DNA of 64,000 bases from Calditrichales bacterium MX18-03. GTDB taxonomy: Bacteria; Bacillota; Clostridia; Lutisporales; Lutisporaceae. Position numbers and translations under genes: made by a program. Location: the NCBI GenBank assembly GCA_021083345.1, contig JAJGRE010000007.1, forward strand, positions 186,001 to 250,000. Direction: 5' to 3'. The notes under the pieces are model-generated. The model did no database searches, was not told the origin of the DNA, and saw only the letters and a list, made by a program, of their open reading frames with translations. This document shows positions 25,109 to 34,567 of this stretch, piece by piece (within the stretch, counting starts at the first letter, position 1; each line of letters starts with the position of its first letter).

Positions 25109-26410
25109 TCAGCGGCTGCTTTGCTCTGCAAGCCTTCCATTTTCCACAACCACCCTGCCTCTTTTTATGACAATGTCCACGATATTGCCTCCCAGCCTAT
25201 AGACCACCTCTTCGTAAACCGGCGTATCCCATATCTGAATATCCGCCAACTTGCCAGCCTCCAAAGACCCCCGGTCATGGTCCAGGCCCAGTGCGGCAGC
25301 CCCCCCGCTTGTCGCCGCCTTCAGGGACTCTGCCGGCGTCATACGATGTCTTCTGCAAGCCAGCATCATGACAAACTGCATGGATTCCGTCCAGTTGCCG
25401 GGGTTGCAGTTGGTCGCCAAAGCAATCGTCATACCCGACTCCAGCATGGGCTTCGGATTGAAGGGCTTGGGGTGGTTAACGGAAAAATCCGTACCGGGGA
25501 GCAGGACGCCCGGAACCTTTGCCTCGGCCAGCTTCTTCATAACACTTGCCGGTGTATAGTTCAGGTGGTCAGCAGACACCATCCGCAGATCCGCAGCCAG
25601 ATCAGATCCTCCTATATAGGAATAGGCGTCGGTATGGATCTTCGGTTCCATTCCAGCAGCTCTGGCAGCCAGCAATATTTTTTCTGATTCCGCAGCGGTA
25701 TAATACCCTTCGTCGCACCAGACATCGCAGAACTTTGCCAGCTTCAGCCGGCCTACCTCCGGTATCATTTCCTGAAGCAGCAGGGACAGGTACTTCTGCT
25801 TGGGCATTTCCGAAGGCCAGCCATGGGCACCCAAAAATGTCGGTACGACATCCACGGGCAGCACCTGGTCCAATCTCTTGCTGACTCGAAGCTGCTTTAG
25901 CTCATTCTCAAGATCGAGGCCGTAGCCGCTCTTGCTTTCCACCGTTGTCGTACCGCAGCACAGCATGCGCTTCAGCTTTCGGGCAGATGCTTCAAAAATG
26001 GTCTCTTCCGATTCCGCTCTTGTCATTTCCACTGTCGCGGGCAGCCCGGTCTTGATGCCCATTTCCCTGATGGTCTCAGGATTATCCACAGTCAGCCTGG
26101 CCACATATTCCCGCACTCTGGAGCCGCCGAAGACCAGATGGGTATGGCTGTCTACAAATCCCGGAACCACCGTCTTTCCGCAGGCATCCAAAACGACAGC
26201 TCTGCTGCAGTCAACAGCCTCCAGCACTTCTGCCTGTGTCCCGACCGCCTCGATCCTTTCTCCTTTAACCGCCAGCCATCCGTTTTCTATCAAACCCGGC
26301 GGGTCCTTTGTATCCGCCTTGCAGGTTATCAACTGTGCTGCATTCCGGATCACCATATCTGCCGCAGCTTTTTCCTTTACAGCGCTTAATGAATTGCCTC
26401 CCTTGCTCAT
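25109..26410 (-). CDS. hutI: Imidazolonepropionase
   Basis: Opens the ring of 4-imidazolone-5-propionate to N-formimino-glutamate, third step of the pathway. A metal-dependent amidohydrolase of about 433 residues with VVPGFVDSHTHLVFGGSR, the ESKSGYGLDLENELK loop, the DVWCDEGYYTAAE strand and the late TDFSVNHP / ATNCNPG metal-site region. The start overlaps the hutU stop as ATGA. No glutamate formimidoyltransferase or formiminoglutamase gene is in the window, so the last step is encoded elsewhere. Confidence 0.95.
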   Translation of the reverse strand: MSKGGNSLSAVKEKAAADMVIRNAAQLITCKADTKDPPGLIENGWLAVKGERIEAVGTQAEVLEAVDCSRAVVLDACGKTVVPGFVDSHTHLVFGGSRVREYVARLTVDNPETIREMGIKTGLPATVEMTRAESEETIFEASARKLKRMLCCGTTTVESKSGYGLDLENELKQLRVSKRLDQVLPVDVVPTFLGAHGWPSEMPKQKYLSLLLQEMIPEVGRLKLAKFCDVWCDEGYYTAAESEKILLAARAAGMEPKIHTDAYSYIGGSDLAADLRMVSADHLNYTPASVMKKLAEAKVPGVLLPGTDFSVNHPKPFNPKPMLESGMTIALATNCNPGNWTESMQFVMMLACRRHRMTPAESLKAATSGGAAALGLDHDRGSLEAGKLADIQIWDTPVYEEVVYRLGGNIVDIVIKRGRVVVENGRLAEQSSR

Positions 26411-28116
26411 CGTGGTGCTTTTCCATCCGGTCCGAAGGTAGCTACCGGCGTCCACCACAGCGGCACCTTGATCTGTTCGTCGGTCAGCTTCCCTTCTCCG
26501 TTGGCCACTTCCTTTGCCGTCTCATAACCTGCCTGGGCGTGACGGACGACACCGATACCGGAGTCCACCGTCAGGCACACATTAAGCCTGAAATCCGCTT
26601 CATCTGTCCCGTCGGCAATCATCGTCACACCGGTATGAACCGCTTCTCCCATGGAATAATTGGCCTGGATGGCAATGAGATCGCACATCCCTGCACAGTT
26701 CAGCAGGCCATTGAGGTAGGGCCAGTCGGAGATCAGGTCTCCGCCGTCCTTCATATTCTCCGACTCAAAGGTGGGGTTGACGATGGAGCCCGAATCCAGG
26801 TTGTCTCTGGAGAAGGCCACCGGACCCTTCAGTTCTCCTTTTTTTATCAGTTCATTGACTGCCAGCCCGAATTTCCGCCTTTGCCCGAAGCCCATGTAGC
26901 AAACCCTTGCCGGCAGCGCTTCGATGGGAAGATGCCTGCGGGCCAGGTTGATCCATCTTTCCACCAGCGGATCTCCCTTGCAGATCTCCAGAGCCAGGTC
27001 ATCTGTCCGCTTCAGGTCTTCCGGCTCTCCCGACAGGCAAGTCCACCGGAACGGTCCCCTGCCTTCGCAGAACAGCGGCCTGATATACGCCGATACGAAG
27101 CCCGGTATCTGCAAGGCTTCCTCTCTCGGCATTCCGGCATCCATGCACTCTTTCCGGATGCTCGTTCCATACTCGAAGGCTTCAGCGCCTTTCTTTGAGA
27201 ATGCGATCATAGCCCGCAGCTGCTTTTTCATCGTCTCTCTCGCATCATGCAGGTATGCTTTTCTGTCCTTTGCCCTGTATACATCCGCCTGTTCCCCGGT
27301 ATAGCCTGACGGTATATATGAAATGGGATCATGGCAGGGGCACATTTCACTGACGATATCCGGCATGAAGCCTTTATCATGGGCTTCCCAGAACACCTCT
27401 GCCGCATTTCCCACAATGGCCACTGACAGAGGCGTCTTGTCGGCTGCAGCCTTTTCCGCCAGCAAGCGGGCTTCATCGAAGGAGTACACGATCTGATCCA
27501 TGTAGCCCTTTTCCATACGCCTTCTGATCACTCTTTCATCCGCATCCACAACGACAGCTACACCCCCATGCATCTTCATGGCCCAGCTCTGGTTGCCGCC
27601 CATTCCGCCAGCACCAGCTGTCAGGTAGATCCTGCCTGCAAGACTATTGTTGAACCGTTTTAAGGCGATAGCCGACAGGGTTTCGAAGGTTCCTTGTATG
27701 ACGCCCTGTGTGCCGATGTATTCCCAGGGGGCTGCCGTGTATTGGGCGAACATGGTCAGGTTCTTGTCCTGAAGCTCATAGAACTTCTCCCAAGTCGCCT
27801 TCATGATGTTGGTCGTAGCCATGACGACCCTGGGGGCAAGCTTATGGGTCTTGAAAATGGCCACAGGCATCCCGGACTGTATGACCAGCGTCTCGTCATC
27901 CTCCAGTTCCTTCAGCGACTTCACGATGGCATGGTAAGACTCCCAGTTTCTTGCGCACTTTCCGTTTCCCCCATATATGACCAACAGCTCAGGAATCTCT
28001 GCATTCTCCATGTTGTTCTCCAGCATCCGCAGCAGCGATTCCTGCTTCCAGCCCTTGCAGCGCAGCGTCGGTCCTCTTTGTGCCCTGACTGAATAGAGTA
28101 TTTCCGGTCTTTCCAT
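26407..28116 (-). CDS. hutU: Urocanate hydratase
   Basis: Second step of histidine degradation, converting urocanate to imidazolone propionate with a tightly bound NAD as electrophile. The 569-residue chain shows LVIYGGNGKCARNWESY near the N-terminus, LTAGAGGMGGNQSWAMKMHGG (dinucleotide-binding loop, about 165-185) and the Cys-containing CFCEGRGPFRWTCLSGE-like region (here LFCEGRGPFRWTCLSGE, about 350-366). AAGGAGGATGG precedes the ATG. It is the promoter-proximal gene of the operon, behind a sigma-54 promoter. Confidence 0.95.
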   Translation of the reverse strand: MERPEILYSVRAQRGPTLRCKGWKQESLLRMLENNMENAEIPELLVIYGGNGKCARNWESYHAIVKSLKELEDDETLVIQSGMPVAIFKTHKLAPRVVMATTNIMKATWEKFYELQDKNLTMFAQYTAAPWEYIGTQGVIQGTFETLSAIALKRFNNSLAGRIYLTAGAGGMGGNQSWAMKMHGGVAVVVDADERVIRRRMEKGYMDQIVYSFDEARLLAEKAAADKTPLSVAIVGNAAEVFWEAHDKGFMPDIVSEMCPCHDPISYIPSGYTGEQADVYRAKDRKAYLHDARETMKKQLRAMIAFSKKGAEAFEYGTSIRKECMDAGMPREEALQIPGFVSAYIRPLFCEGRGPFRWTCLSGEPEDLKRTDDLALEICKGDPLVERWINLARRHLPIEALPARVCYMGFGQRRKFGLAVNELIKKGELKGPVAFSRDNLDSGSIVNPTFESENMKDGGDLISDWPYLNGLLNCAGMCDLIAIQANYSMGEAVHTGVTMIADGTDEADFRLNVCLTVDSGIGVVRHAQAGYETAKEVANGEGKLTDEQIKVPLWWTPVATFGPDGKAPR

Positions 28117-28165
28117 AATACCATCCTCCTTTTAATTGGCCGCATACCATTATGACTTCTTATTG

Positions 28166-28181
28166 AGCAAGGAGCATGCCA
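28166..28181 (-). promoter_or_regulatory. Sigma-54 promoter of the hut operon
   Basis: Minus strand reads TGGCATGCTCCTTGCT. The -24 GG (28179-28180) and -12 GC (28167-28168) dinucleotides have the required 10-bp separation and match the TGGCAC-N5-TTGC consensus with one change. Transcription should start near 28155, about 40 bp before hutU. Confidence 0.87.
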
Positions 28182-28253
28182 AATTGCTGCCGGAGGTGCT
28201 ATCCCCTGGGATTGTTGATTTTCCCCACAGGTAAAGCAGACATGGAAAAGACC

Positions 28254-28270
28254 TGTATAATTTTTATACA
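28254..28270. promoter_or_regulatory. Proximal activator-binding palindrome (UAS1)
   Basis: TGTATA-N5-TATACA, within a larger perfect dyad (28250-28274, 11-bp arms, 3-bp centre). Its centre is about 107 bp upstream of the predicted hut start, the usual distance for enhancer sites of sigma-54 activators. On the minus strand a TTTT follows, so it could double as the end of the activator transcript. Confidence 0.7.
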
Positions 28271-28317
28271 GGTCCTCCAAAATAATATTGCTTTTCAATG
28301 CAAAAACGCCTACAGTA

Positions 28318-28334
28318 TGTATAAATTCTATACA
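28318..28334. promoter_or_regulatory. Distal activator-binding palindrome (UAS2)
   Basis: Second TGTATA-N5-TATACA, abutting the stop codon of the activator gene. Centres of the two sites are 64 bp apart, close to six helical turns, which places them on the same face of the DNA. Confidence 0.7.
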
Positions 28335-30053
28335 CTATTCCCCTTTGCGGATGCTCAGCTTTTTCATTCGGTAGATCAGGCTCTGGCGGATGATTCCCAG
28401 GTCTCTTGCAGTTTCGGAGATATTCCAGCTGTTTCTGTCCAGGCTCTCCAGCACGACGCTTCTTTCTATTTCCCGCAGTATCTGTGAGAGGGATTCGGTG
28501 CTTGTCCTTGAGAAGTTTGCTGCCCTGGACCCAAGAAGCATCTCCTTGAGGTACTCCGGCAGGTCTCCGAGGCCTAAGCCCCTCCGGTTCTCCTCCGCCC
28601 GGATCATCAGGTTTTCTATGACATGCTCAAGCTCCCTGGTATTGCCGGGCCAATCATACATCAGCATCACTTCCTGCAGCTCCGGGGAGAGGACCTGGAT
28701 GGTCTTCCCCAGCAGCTTGTTGTATTTCCGGATAAAGAAGGCTGCAAGGTCCAGTATATCCCTTTTCCGCTCCCGCAACGGTGCGATGAACAAGCACAGG
28801 CCGGCAATACGATAGAAAAGGTCCTGCCTCAGACCGCCGCTTTTTATCAGTTTTCTCGGTTCTTCATTCATGGCACAGATGACTCTGCAGCGCACAGGCA
28901 GCGTTTTGACACCGCCTACACGTCGGACCTTTTTCTCCTGCAGCACGCGCAAAAGTTTCGTCTGCATGGATACCGGCATGGAGTTCAGCTCGTCCAGGAA
29001 CAAAGTGCCCGCCCCGGCTTCTTCAAACAACCCCACATGGTCTGCCGCACCTGTATAGGCTCCCTTCACGGCGCCGAAAAGGATGCTTTCCAAAAGGTTC
29101 TCCGGTATGGCTGCACAGTTTACGGCCACAAAGGGCTCCGTCTTCTTCCTGCTGAAATTGTGCATGCTCTGGGCAAATACCTCTTTGCCGGTCCCCGTCT
29201 CCCCGACGATCAGGACATTGTTCTCCAGCATCGCCATGGTCTGCGCTTCCCGGATGAGGCTCAGCGTTGCTTCGCTGTTGCCGACGATGTCCGAAAAAGT
29301 GTACACCGTACCGTTGGCGGTCTCCTCTGTTTTTATATAATCAGGCTCCTCCCGTGCGAAAAGCCGTTTCTGCTCGATGGTCTCAGCCAGCTGGGACTGC
29401 AGCCTGTTTTCATTCCTGCTGATGGAATAGACGCCGATTTTTTCTCCGTCCTTTATAATGGGATAGGTACTGTAGGAAATATATTTGGGTATGCCGTCCT
29501 TATACGCATGCGCCTTGTAAAGGTTGACCTTCGCCTGCCCGCTCTTGTATACCTCCCGGTGCTCCGACTGGTCCTCCGAGTCGTAATGATAAACATCCCA
29601 CAGGTATTTTCCCATGATATCCCGTGCCTTCATGGCTTCCAGCTTTTCCTGCGCCTTATTATACAGCACCACCTTTCCCCGGTAGTCGCTCATGATGATT
29701 CCATCGCTGATGGATTCCATGATCTTCTCTAAGCAATACAGCTTGATATCCTTGTTCTTGCAGTCCTGCAGGGAGGTCATCAATACCAAGTTATAAGATC
29801 CATTCACATCCTCAATGGGATGGTCTTCCAGGCTATAGCTGTCTCCGGATGCCGTCCTGTATACCTTTCCCGGTGCGGGACTTGTCTCCATGCCGTCCTC
29901 CAGAACCTGATGGAAGTTTTTGTTGACCCATTCCGTTCCGTTAAGCCGCTTCTCTATATAATCATTGACCCATAGGATTGTAGCCTGCCTGTCCAAGAGG
30001 ATGACACCTGAAGCAAATTTCGAAAGCAACTGTCCGATCTGAATCATGTCCAT
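28335..30053 (-). CDS. Sigma-54-dependent transcriptional activator of the hut operon
   Basis: Enhancer-binding protein of 572 residues. Two PAS-like sensory regions (about 1-100 and 105-220) precede a AAA+ domain (about 250-480) with Walker A VGETGTGKE, the sigma-54-contacting loop KGAYTGA (GAFTGA variant), Walker B LFLDELNSM and R-finger region. A Fis-type helix-turn-helix closes the protein (about 535-572, SETARDLGIIRQSLIYRMKK). It has no receiver domain, so a ligand or protein sensed by the PAS region probably controls it. The adjacent sigma-54 promoter and paired palindromes make hutU-hutI-hutH the likely target. The ATG follows AAGGGG. Confidence 0.92.
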   Translation of the reverse strand: MDMIQIGQLLSKFASGVILLDRQATILWVNDYIEKRLNGTEWVNKNFHQVLEDGMETSPAPGKVYRTASGDSYSLEDHPIEDVNGSYNLVLMTSLQDCKNKDIKLYCLEKIMESISDGIIMSDYRGKVVLYNKAQEKLEAMKARDIMGKYLWDVYHYDSEDQSEHREVYKSGQAKVNLYKAHAYKDGIPKYISYSTYPIIKDGEKIGVYSISRNENRLQSQLAETIEQKRLFAREEPDYIKTEETANGTVYTFSDIVGNSEATLSLIREAQTMAMLENNVLIVGETGTGKEVFAQSMHNFSRKKTEPFVAVNCAAIPENLLESILFGAVKGAYTGAADHVGLFEEAGAGTLFLDELNSMPVSMQTKLLRVLQEKKVRRVGGVKTLPVRCRVICAMNEEPRKLIKSGGLRQDLFYRIAGLCLFIAPLRERKRDILDLAAFFIRKYNKLLGKTIQVLSPELQEVMLMYDWPGNTRELEHVIENLMIRAEENRRGLGLGDLPEYLKEMLLGSRAANFSRTSTESLSQILREIERSVVLESLDRNSWNISETARDLGIIRQSLIYRMKKLSIRKGE

Positions 30054-30143
30054 ACCAGCAACCCCTTTTCTTTAGCGCTGTCTTGACCCTGCTACTCTCA
30101 TATTAGCACATTTCAAGGCGGACATAAATCCTTAGGCTTTCTG

Positions 30144-31532
30144 TTACTCCCCGGTTACCTGGCATGCAAAAGCATACTCGCAGCTTGCGAATGATACCTT
30201 GTCGTTGTTCCTGATCTCATAATCGATGTTGCTCTTGATCCGCTCTCCGTTTAACCTGGTTCCGTTTTTTGAGTTCAAATCCCTGACATAATATCTGCCT
30301 TCGCGGCTGATCAGCTCCGCATGGAGCTTCCCTACAGTCCCGTTTTGCAGGACATGATCTGCATGGCCTTTCAGCCTGCCTACCAGAAGCGTGGGTTTGC
30401 ATAGGATGATCGGATCGGCAGAACCGTCCTGCGTGCTCTTCAGACAAGCGATTGCGTTGCTGCCTTTACTGCGGTCCAATAGAACCGTGTCACTGCGGTT
30501 ATGTACCTCAAAGTATTCCGTCACATCCGGTTTTTCTGCTGCTTGCATTTGCTGCTGCCGCTCCGGCTTCTTCCCAGCCTTTCGCTGTGCATCATCTTTC
30601 TTGGATACCTTGATGTGCTTTTCCTGCTTTCCGTGATCTTTGGCGGCGGTATTGCCTTTGCCGGACAAGAGCTTGCTCATGAATAGTAAGTCCATTGCCC
30701 CTACGATGATAGCCCAGCCGCCCAATGTAGACACCTTGTCCGCTGCAGTCAGACCGCCGGATAATTGTGCGAGCAGACTGATCATAACCAGTGCAAGCAC
30801 CTGCACCAAAGCGGCAGCCAGAACAACTTTCCTGTTCCTGTTTTTATCTGTGGGTCTCTTCACTTCCGCCTGTGGGCTGACCATCGGTTCGAGCGGTACA
30901 TTTTTATGCTTTTCCTGTCCCGCAGCCGCTTCCTGCTTTACCGGCTGCTCCGGCGTACCGGACCAATCCTGCAGCAATTTGTCGAAGGCTGCTATTGAAA
31001 AATCCTCCTGCCTTAGCTGGCTCAGCAGGTTATGTATCAAGCCGCTGCAGGCGTTTCCGTCAAAGCTTACGGCGTTCATAAGCAGGTCACAGACGAAGGC
31101 TTTGAAGCTGTCATTCACGTCCTCTCTGACGATCATAGGGATATAGGCGAGGGAAATCTCCATGGTGCCTGGATTTACAAAGATATACCGCTCATCCAGC
31201 ACAAAGCTGTTTTCATTGAGAAAATAGTTGCAGCTTTCATCAACCACCCGAATGATCCCTCTCAGCAATCCCGCAAACTCCAACTCACTCAGCTTCCTGC
31301 GGCATAAAAAATGCTGCAAGGACACCTTTGATGTAATCCTATAGTAGAGATTGAGCGTATCGTTGATATGCCTGGCCTCCAAGGGCAGAATCCCGGGATC
31401 GGGATTATTGGCGATCATTTCAGTCTGATAGTAAAGCAGCGCTTCCGCACCCTGCATGCGGATTACCAGGTAGCTTGCTCCGGCACCATTTTCATAGTCA
31501 AAGCAAAACCTGTCCCCATTCTTATGGAACAT
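30144..31532 (-). CDS. DUF6382-FHA protein of the Tad pilus locus
   Basis: 462-residue membrane protein. The N-terminal half (about 1-185) resembles DUF6382. Two hydrophobic segments follow (about 235-258 and 265-290) and a C-terminal forkhead-associated domain (about 365-460) with LVGRLKGH, LHAELISREGRYYVRDLNSKNGTRLNGERI. The usual Ser-Arg of the phosphothreonine site is Gly-Lys here (VGKLHAE), so phosphopeptide binding may be altered. It is the last gene of the pilus cluster. FHA proteins often couple secretion systems to Ser/Thr kinases; no kinase is in the window. Confidence 0.82.
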   Translation of the reverse strand: MFHKNGDRFCFDYENGAGASYLVIRMQGAEALLYYQTEMIANNPDPGILPLEARHINDTLNLYYRITSKVSLQHFLCRRKLSELEFAGLLRGIIRVVDESCNYFLNENSFVLDERYIFVNPGTMEISLAYIPMIVREDVNDSFKAFVCDLLMNAVSFDGNACSGLIHNLLSQLRQEDFSIAAFDKLLQDWSGTPEQPVKQEAAAGQEKHKNVPLEPMVSPQAEVKRPTDKNRNRKVVLAAALVQVLALVMISLLAQLSGGLTAADKVSTLGGWAIIVGAMDLLFMSKLLSGKGNTAAKDHGKQEKHIKVSKKDDAQRKAGKKPERQQQMQAAEKPDVTEYFEVHNRSDTVLLDRSKGSNAIACLKSTQDGSADPIILCKPTLLVGRLKGHADHVLQNGTVGKLHAELISREGRYYVRDLNSKNGTRLNGERIKSNIDYEIRNNDKVSFASCEYAFACQVTGE

Positions 31533-31553
31533 CCAATCCCTCCTTTACAATGC

Positions 31554-32492
31554 TTAATCCTGCTGCCTGGGCGGTTTGCAAACCTTGCAGGGCGTGTACC
31601 CCAGCTCTGCCTGGGATAGCGGCATCGGAATCTTGCTGGCATACAGATACCTGCAGCTTCCTACATGATACCGTATCCCCGTCCTGGTTACATAGACGGT
31701 GGGAGAATGATCCTCCTCAAAAAGGCTCAACCCTTCTTCCCTTGCGGCCGCAGCTTCACAGCTGCCCTTGAGCCATGCCTTCTCCACCGCCGTATGCACC
31801 ATGGTTATATCCCGGTTGCCGAAAAAGGGCAGCGGCATGTCAAACCTGTATTCCACCTGGACGACCACATCGTCCTGTGAAATATCTCCTTCCTCAAAGC
31901 CAAACCGCCGGTACTGCTCTCGCCTCATCGTATATGCCTGCTCACTTTGCGGAAACTCCACCAGCGTGAACCGGATTCGTTGGGGATCCATCAGGCTGCT
32001 GCCGGCAAAGTCTTCCATTAGTGCCTTGGCGATGCGGTACTTGACATCGGATTTGTACGCCCAGTATTCATCCGTCGATCTGCTTGCAAGGGATCCCACA
32101 ACACCGCCCAGATAGTCGGCTGCAACCTTGTTGATCAGGGTCTTGATGTCATGCTGCTGCATACTTCCCGTCAACAAGTCCGCTAAAGCACCTTCCGGCT
32201 GCCCGATCCCGGCATACTCCGGCAGCTTACCGGCCTCTTCCATTATCGAAGGGATTTGCCCAACGCCATACTGCTCGATAATACCTTCCTCCAGTGCGTT
32301 GAGGTATTTGACCGGATACGCTGCCGCAGCAATTTGCTTTGCCGTTTCGTTGACTGCATGGTCCAAGGTCAGGCTTATACAAGCAAACCGGACACAAAAA
32401 AGCAGAACGAAGAAAAAGCAAAGGAATACCGGAAAGGCAATACAGGCTTCCACCGTCAGGGACCCTCTGTTCTTATGTCTGTGCTTTGACAT
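31554..32492 (-). CDS. TadE-like pseudopilin with C-terminal Cys/His module
   Basis: 312-residue protein beginning GSLTVEACIAFPVFLCFFFV, a TadE-type N-terminus with the conserved Glu and one membrane segment (about 10-35). A periplasmic/extracellular region follows. The last about 45 residues (VYVTRTGIRYHVGSCRYLYASKI ... YTPCKVCKPP) form a small His/Cys module seen at the end of unrelated clostridial secreted proteins, with His-x4-Cys and CxxC, suggesting metal binding. TadE/TadF proteins are minor pilins processed by the prepilin peptidase. ATG follows AAGGAG. Confidence 0.78.
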   Translation of the reverse strand: MSKHRHKNRGSLTVEACIAFPVFLCFFFVLLFCVRFACISLTLDHAVNETAKQIAAAAYPVKYLNALEEGIIEQYGVGQIPSIMEEAGKLPEYAGIGQPEGALADLLTGSMQQHDIKTLINKVAADYLGGVVGSLASRSTDEYWAYKSDVKYRIAKALMEDFAGSSLMDPQRIRFTLVEFPQSEQAYTMRREQYRRFGFEEGDISQDDVVVQVEYRFDMPLPFFGNRDITMVHTAVEKAWLKGSCEAAAAREEGLSLFEEDHSPTVYVTRTGIRYHVGSCRYLYASKIPMPLSQAELGYTPCKVCKPPRQQD

Positions 32493-32503
32493 CCAAAAAC
32501 TCC

Positions 32504-34546
32504 TTAGTATCCTATATAGACTTCCTTTTCAACCACATACCGGTTCCCCTGAAAACCCTCGAAGCCCAGCTTATCCAGACTGAGCACAGGCAGGAACCAC
32601 AAGTTCACCGGCACCGAGACACTGGCTCTTACAGCGGTTTGGTACCGGCCCAGCTTGAAATCCTCCCGGCTGCCTTCCGGTCCCACATCCGCACCCATTT
32701 TTATATTGACCTGCATCAGCTGCTGGATTCGCCGCAGGGTGACCTCCTCATCCTGCATCAGGAGCAGGAAACGCAAATGGTCGGAGTATTGCAGCCTGAT
32801 CCCCGGACAGCCGGGAGAAATGCTGACCGCTTCTCCCGCCAGCATCGCCAACATATCGCTGCAGGCCTGTATGCTTCCCTCCGCCAGTGCCCATGCCAGT
32901 CTGGCAAAGGGGTCCGGAATGCCGTTGGCAGCAAAGCTGTCGATGGCATCAATGGCAAACCGCAGAAACCATACCTGGGCCATCACCTCTTTGACGACCG
33001 CGGCCTGACTGTTTTTGGGCATATCGTAAGGAATATCCGAACCGCTCAATATATACTCCACTTCGCCCTTCTTAAAATGCCGGGTTCTCTCCGTCTTTGA
33101 CGTTATAAAAGTAAACCGGTCCATGACGTATTCGGTCAAATAAAGCTTATCCCGCATATTCAAAGAGGTATCCTCCAGAAACTGCAGCAGCTGCCTCATA
33201 TATGAAATTGCATTGTCATAGCTCTTCTCAGACTGGGCCGCTCCGGAACGGTCATGCACCGATATTGCCGACTGCATCAGCTTTTCCATATCGCCATCGG
33301 ACTCATCCCTCACGTCAGCCAGCTCCCTAGCCGTTAAAAGCCATGCAGCAGGAATGTACCTCCCTAGGGCTTCCAGCTTTGTCCGGACCTCCTCCGTTTT
33401 GTTTTCGTAGCCCTGCTTTTGTTCCTGCTGCTTTTCCGAGTGCGCTTTGCCGTTTGTCTTGACGTCCTCTCCGGCTTCAACCTCCTCCAGCCGGATATCG
33501 GCCAGTGTCCTGTCCAGCGCCTCCAGCCTATCGTCGATCTCCTGCTCCAACTGCTCGATCTGCTGCCGCAAAGAGTCGATTTGCTCCGCATCCTCCCCGG
33601 TCTGCTCCTGCCGTGCAAGCAAGCCGCCCAATTCACTTTGCTGCCTGTCTATCCGATCCCTCAGCGATGAGACTTCTTCCGCTGTCGGGGCTGCTATGCG
33701 CATGTACTTTTGGATTGCTGCCCCGGCTTTCTCTCCGCCTGCCTCAACTTGGTCGTACCGGATGCTTTCATTGGCCTGCATGCCGGCCTCTCCATTCCGG
33801 AGATTGTCCGCAGGATCTTTCTCCTGCAGAAAATCCACTGACTGCTGCCTGGCAGCCGCATAGGCAGCATGAGCCTCGATGCATTGCGGCAATTTATCCG
33901 CAATCGCATCCTCCAACCCCTCCATCAGCACCTGCAGCTTCCTTTCCGTCAGCGATTCCGCATTTTTCCGGATACTTCTGATCCTGCCGTTCAACGCTTC
34001 CAGCTTTTCTTCCAGCGCCAATGCCTTTCCTCTGACGGCTTTCTCCTTTTCGGCAAAGGCCATTTTCTGCCCCAACTTGGCTTTCTTAAAGCCGGCGATG
34101 ACATCCCCGTCAAAGCTGTCCGCAGCATTTTCAACCATTACGGCCGGTGCCTTGTACTTCATATACTGCAGGATCTGCTGTCTCAATATACTTTCATCGG
34201 TCAGGCTCCCCAGGCCTTCAGCCTCCATCCTGCACCCCTGCAGGTCATAACGGATGAAGCGGATGCCCTGGTGCCTTTCCGTCAAATTCAGCTGGAAGTA
34301 CCGCATCAACCGCTGCTTGAGCACCTCCGGACCGCCTCTGGTATCCAGGCCGAATATGCCGAATTCGCCACAGAGCGTCCCATCATAGTCTGCCAACACC
34401 GACCTTACGGATGTGGAAAGGGCGCTTTCCACTTTTCTCTCGGCTGCCTGTATCCGGGCAATATCGATCAGCGAGCCGGCAAAAGTCAGCACAGCCATAA
34501 AGGTCACTGCCAAAAACACCGTTATTCCGCCTTTATTGTTCCACAT
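32504..34546 (-). CDS. DUF5702 protein of the Tad pilus locus
   Basis: 680-residue protein with an N-terminal TadE/TadG-like membrane anchor (GGITVFLAVTFMAVLTFAGSLIDIARI) and a long external region. Residues about 180-400 contain two heptad-rich stretches (LEEKLEALNGRIRSIRKN; LRQQIEQLEQEIDDRLEAL) predicted as coiled coil. The family accompanies clostridial Tad clusters in the place of TadG and may be a surface-exposed minor pilin or tether. The precise role is not established. Confidence 0.8.
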   Translation of the reverse strand: MWNNKGGITVFLAVTFMAVLTFAGSLIDIARIQAAERKVESALSTSVRSVLADYDGTLCGEFGIFGLDTRGGPEVLKQRLMRYFQLNLTERHQGIRFIRYDLQGCRMEAEGLGSLTDESILRQQILQYMKYKAPAVMVENAADSFDGDVIAGFKKAKLGQKMAFAEKEKAVRGKALALEEKLEALNGRIRSIRKNAESLTERKLQVLMEGLEDAIADKLPQCIEAHAAYAAARQQSVDFLQEKDPADNLRNGEAGMQANESIRYDQVEAGGEKAGAAIQKYMRIAAPTAEEVSSLRDRIDRQQSELGGLLARQEQTGEDAEQIDSLRQQIEQLEQEIDDRLEALDRTLADIRLEEVEAGEDVKTNGKAHSEKQQEQKQGYENKTEEVRTKLEALGRYIPAAWLLTARELADVRDESDGDMEKLMQSAISVHDRSGAAQSEKSYDNAISYMRQLLQFLEDTSLNMRDKLYLTEYVMDRFTFITSKTERTRHFKKGEVEYILSGSDIPYDMPKNSQAAVVKEVMAQVWFLRFAIDAIDSFAANGIPDPFARLAWALAEGSIQACSDMLAMLAGEAVSISPGCPGIRLQYSDHLRFLLLMQDEEVTLRRIQQLMQVNIKMGADVGPEGSREDFKLGRYQTAVRASVSVPVNLWFLPVLSLDKLGFEGFQGNRYVVEKEVYIGY

Positions 34547-34567
34547 CCGGCCGCCTCCCCTGAAGCA

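Noticed and set aside
23521-25170. Plus-strand open frame of 549 codons opposite hutH
   Set aside because: It is the antisense shadow of hutH; it has no ribosome site, His/Gln/Arg-rich composition and no domain sense, and hutH on the other strand is unmistakable.
28250-28274. Dyad read only as the terminator of the sigma-54 activator gene
   Set aside because: A short T-run allows this, but the identical TGTATA-N5-TATACA pattern at 28318-28334 and the spacing to the sigma-54 promoter favour an activator site as main role.
30054-30143. A further TGTATA-N5-TATACA site for autoregulation of the sigma-54 activator
   Set aside because: The stretch before the activator gene was read on both strands and no such palindrome occurs.
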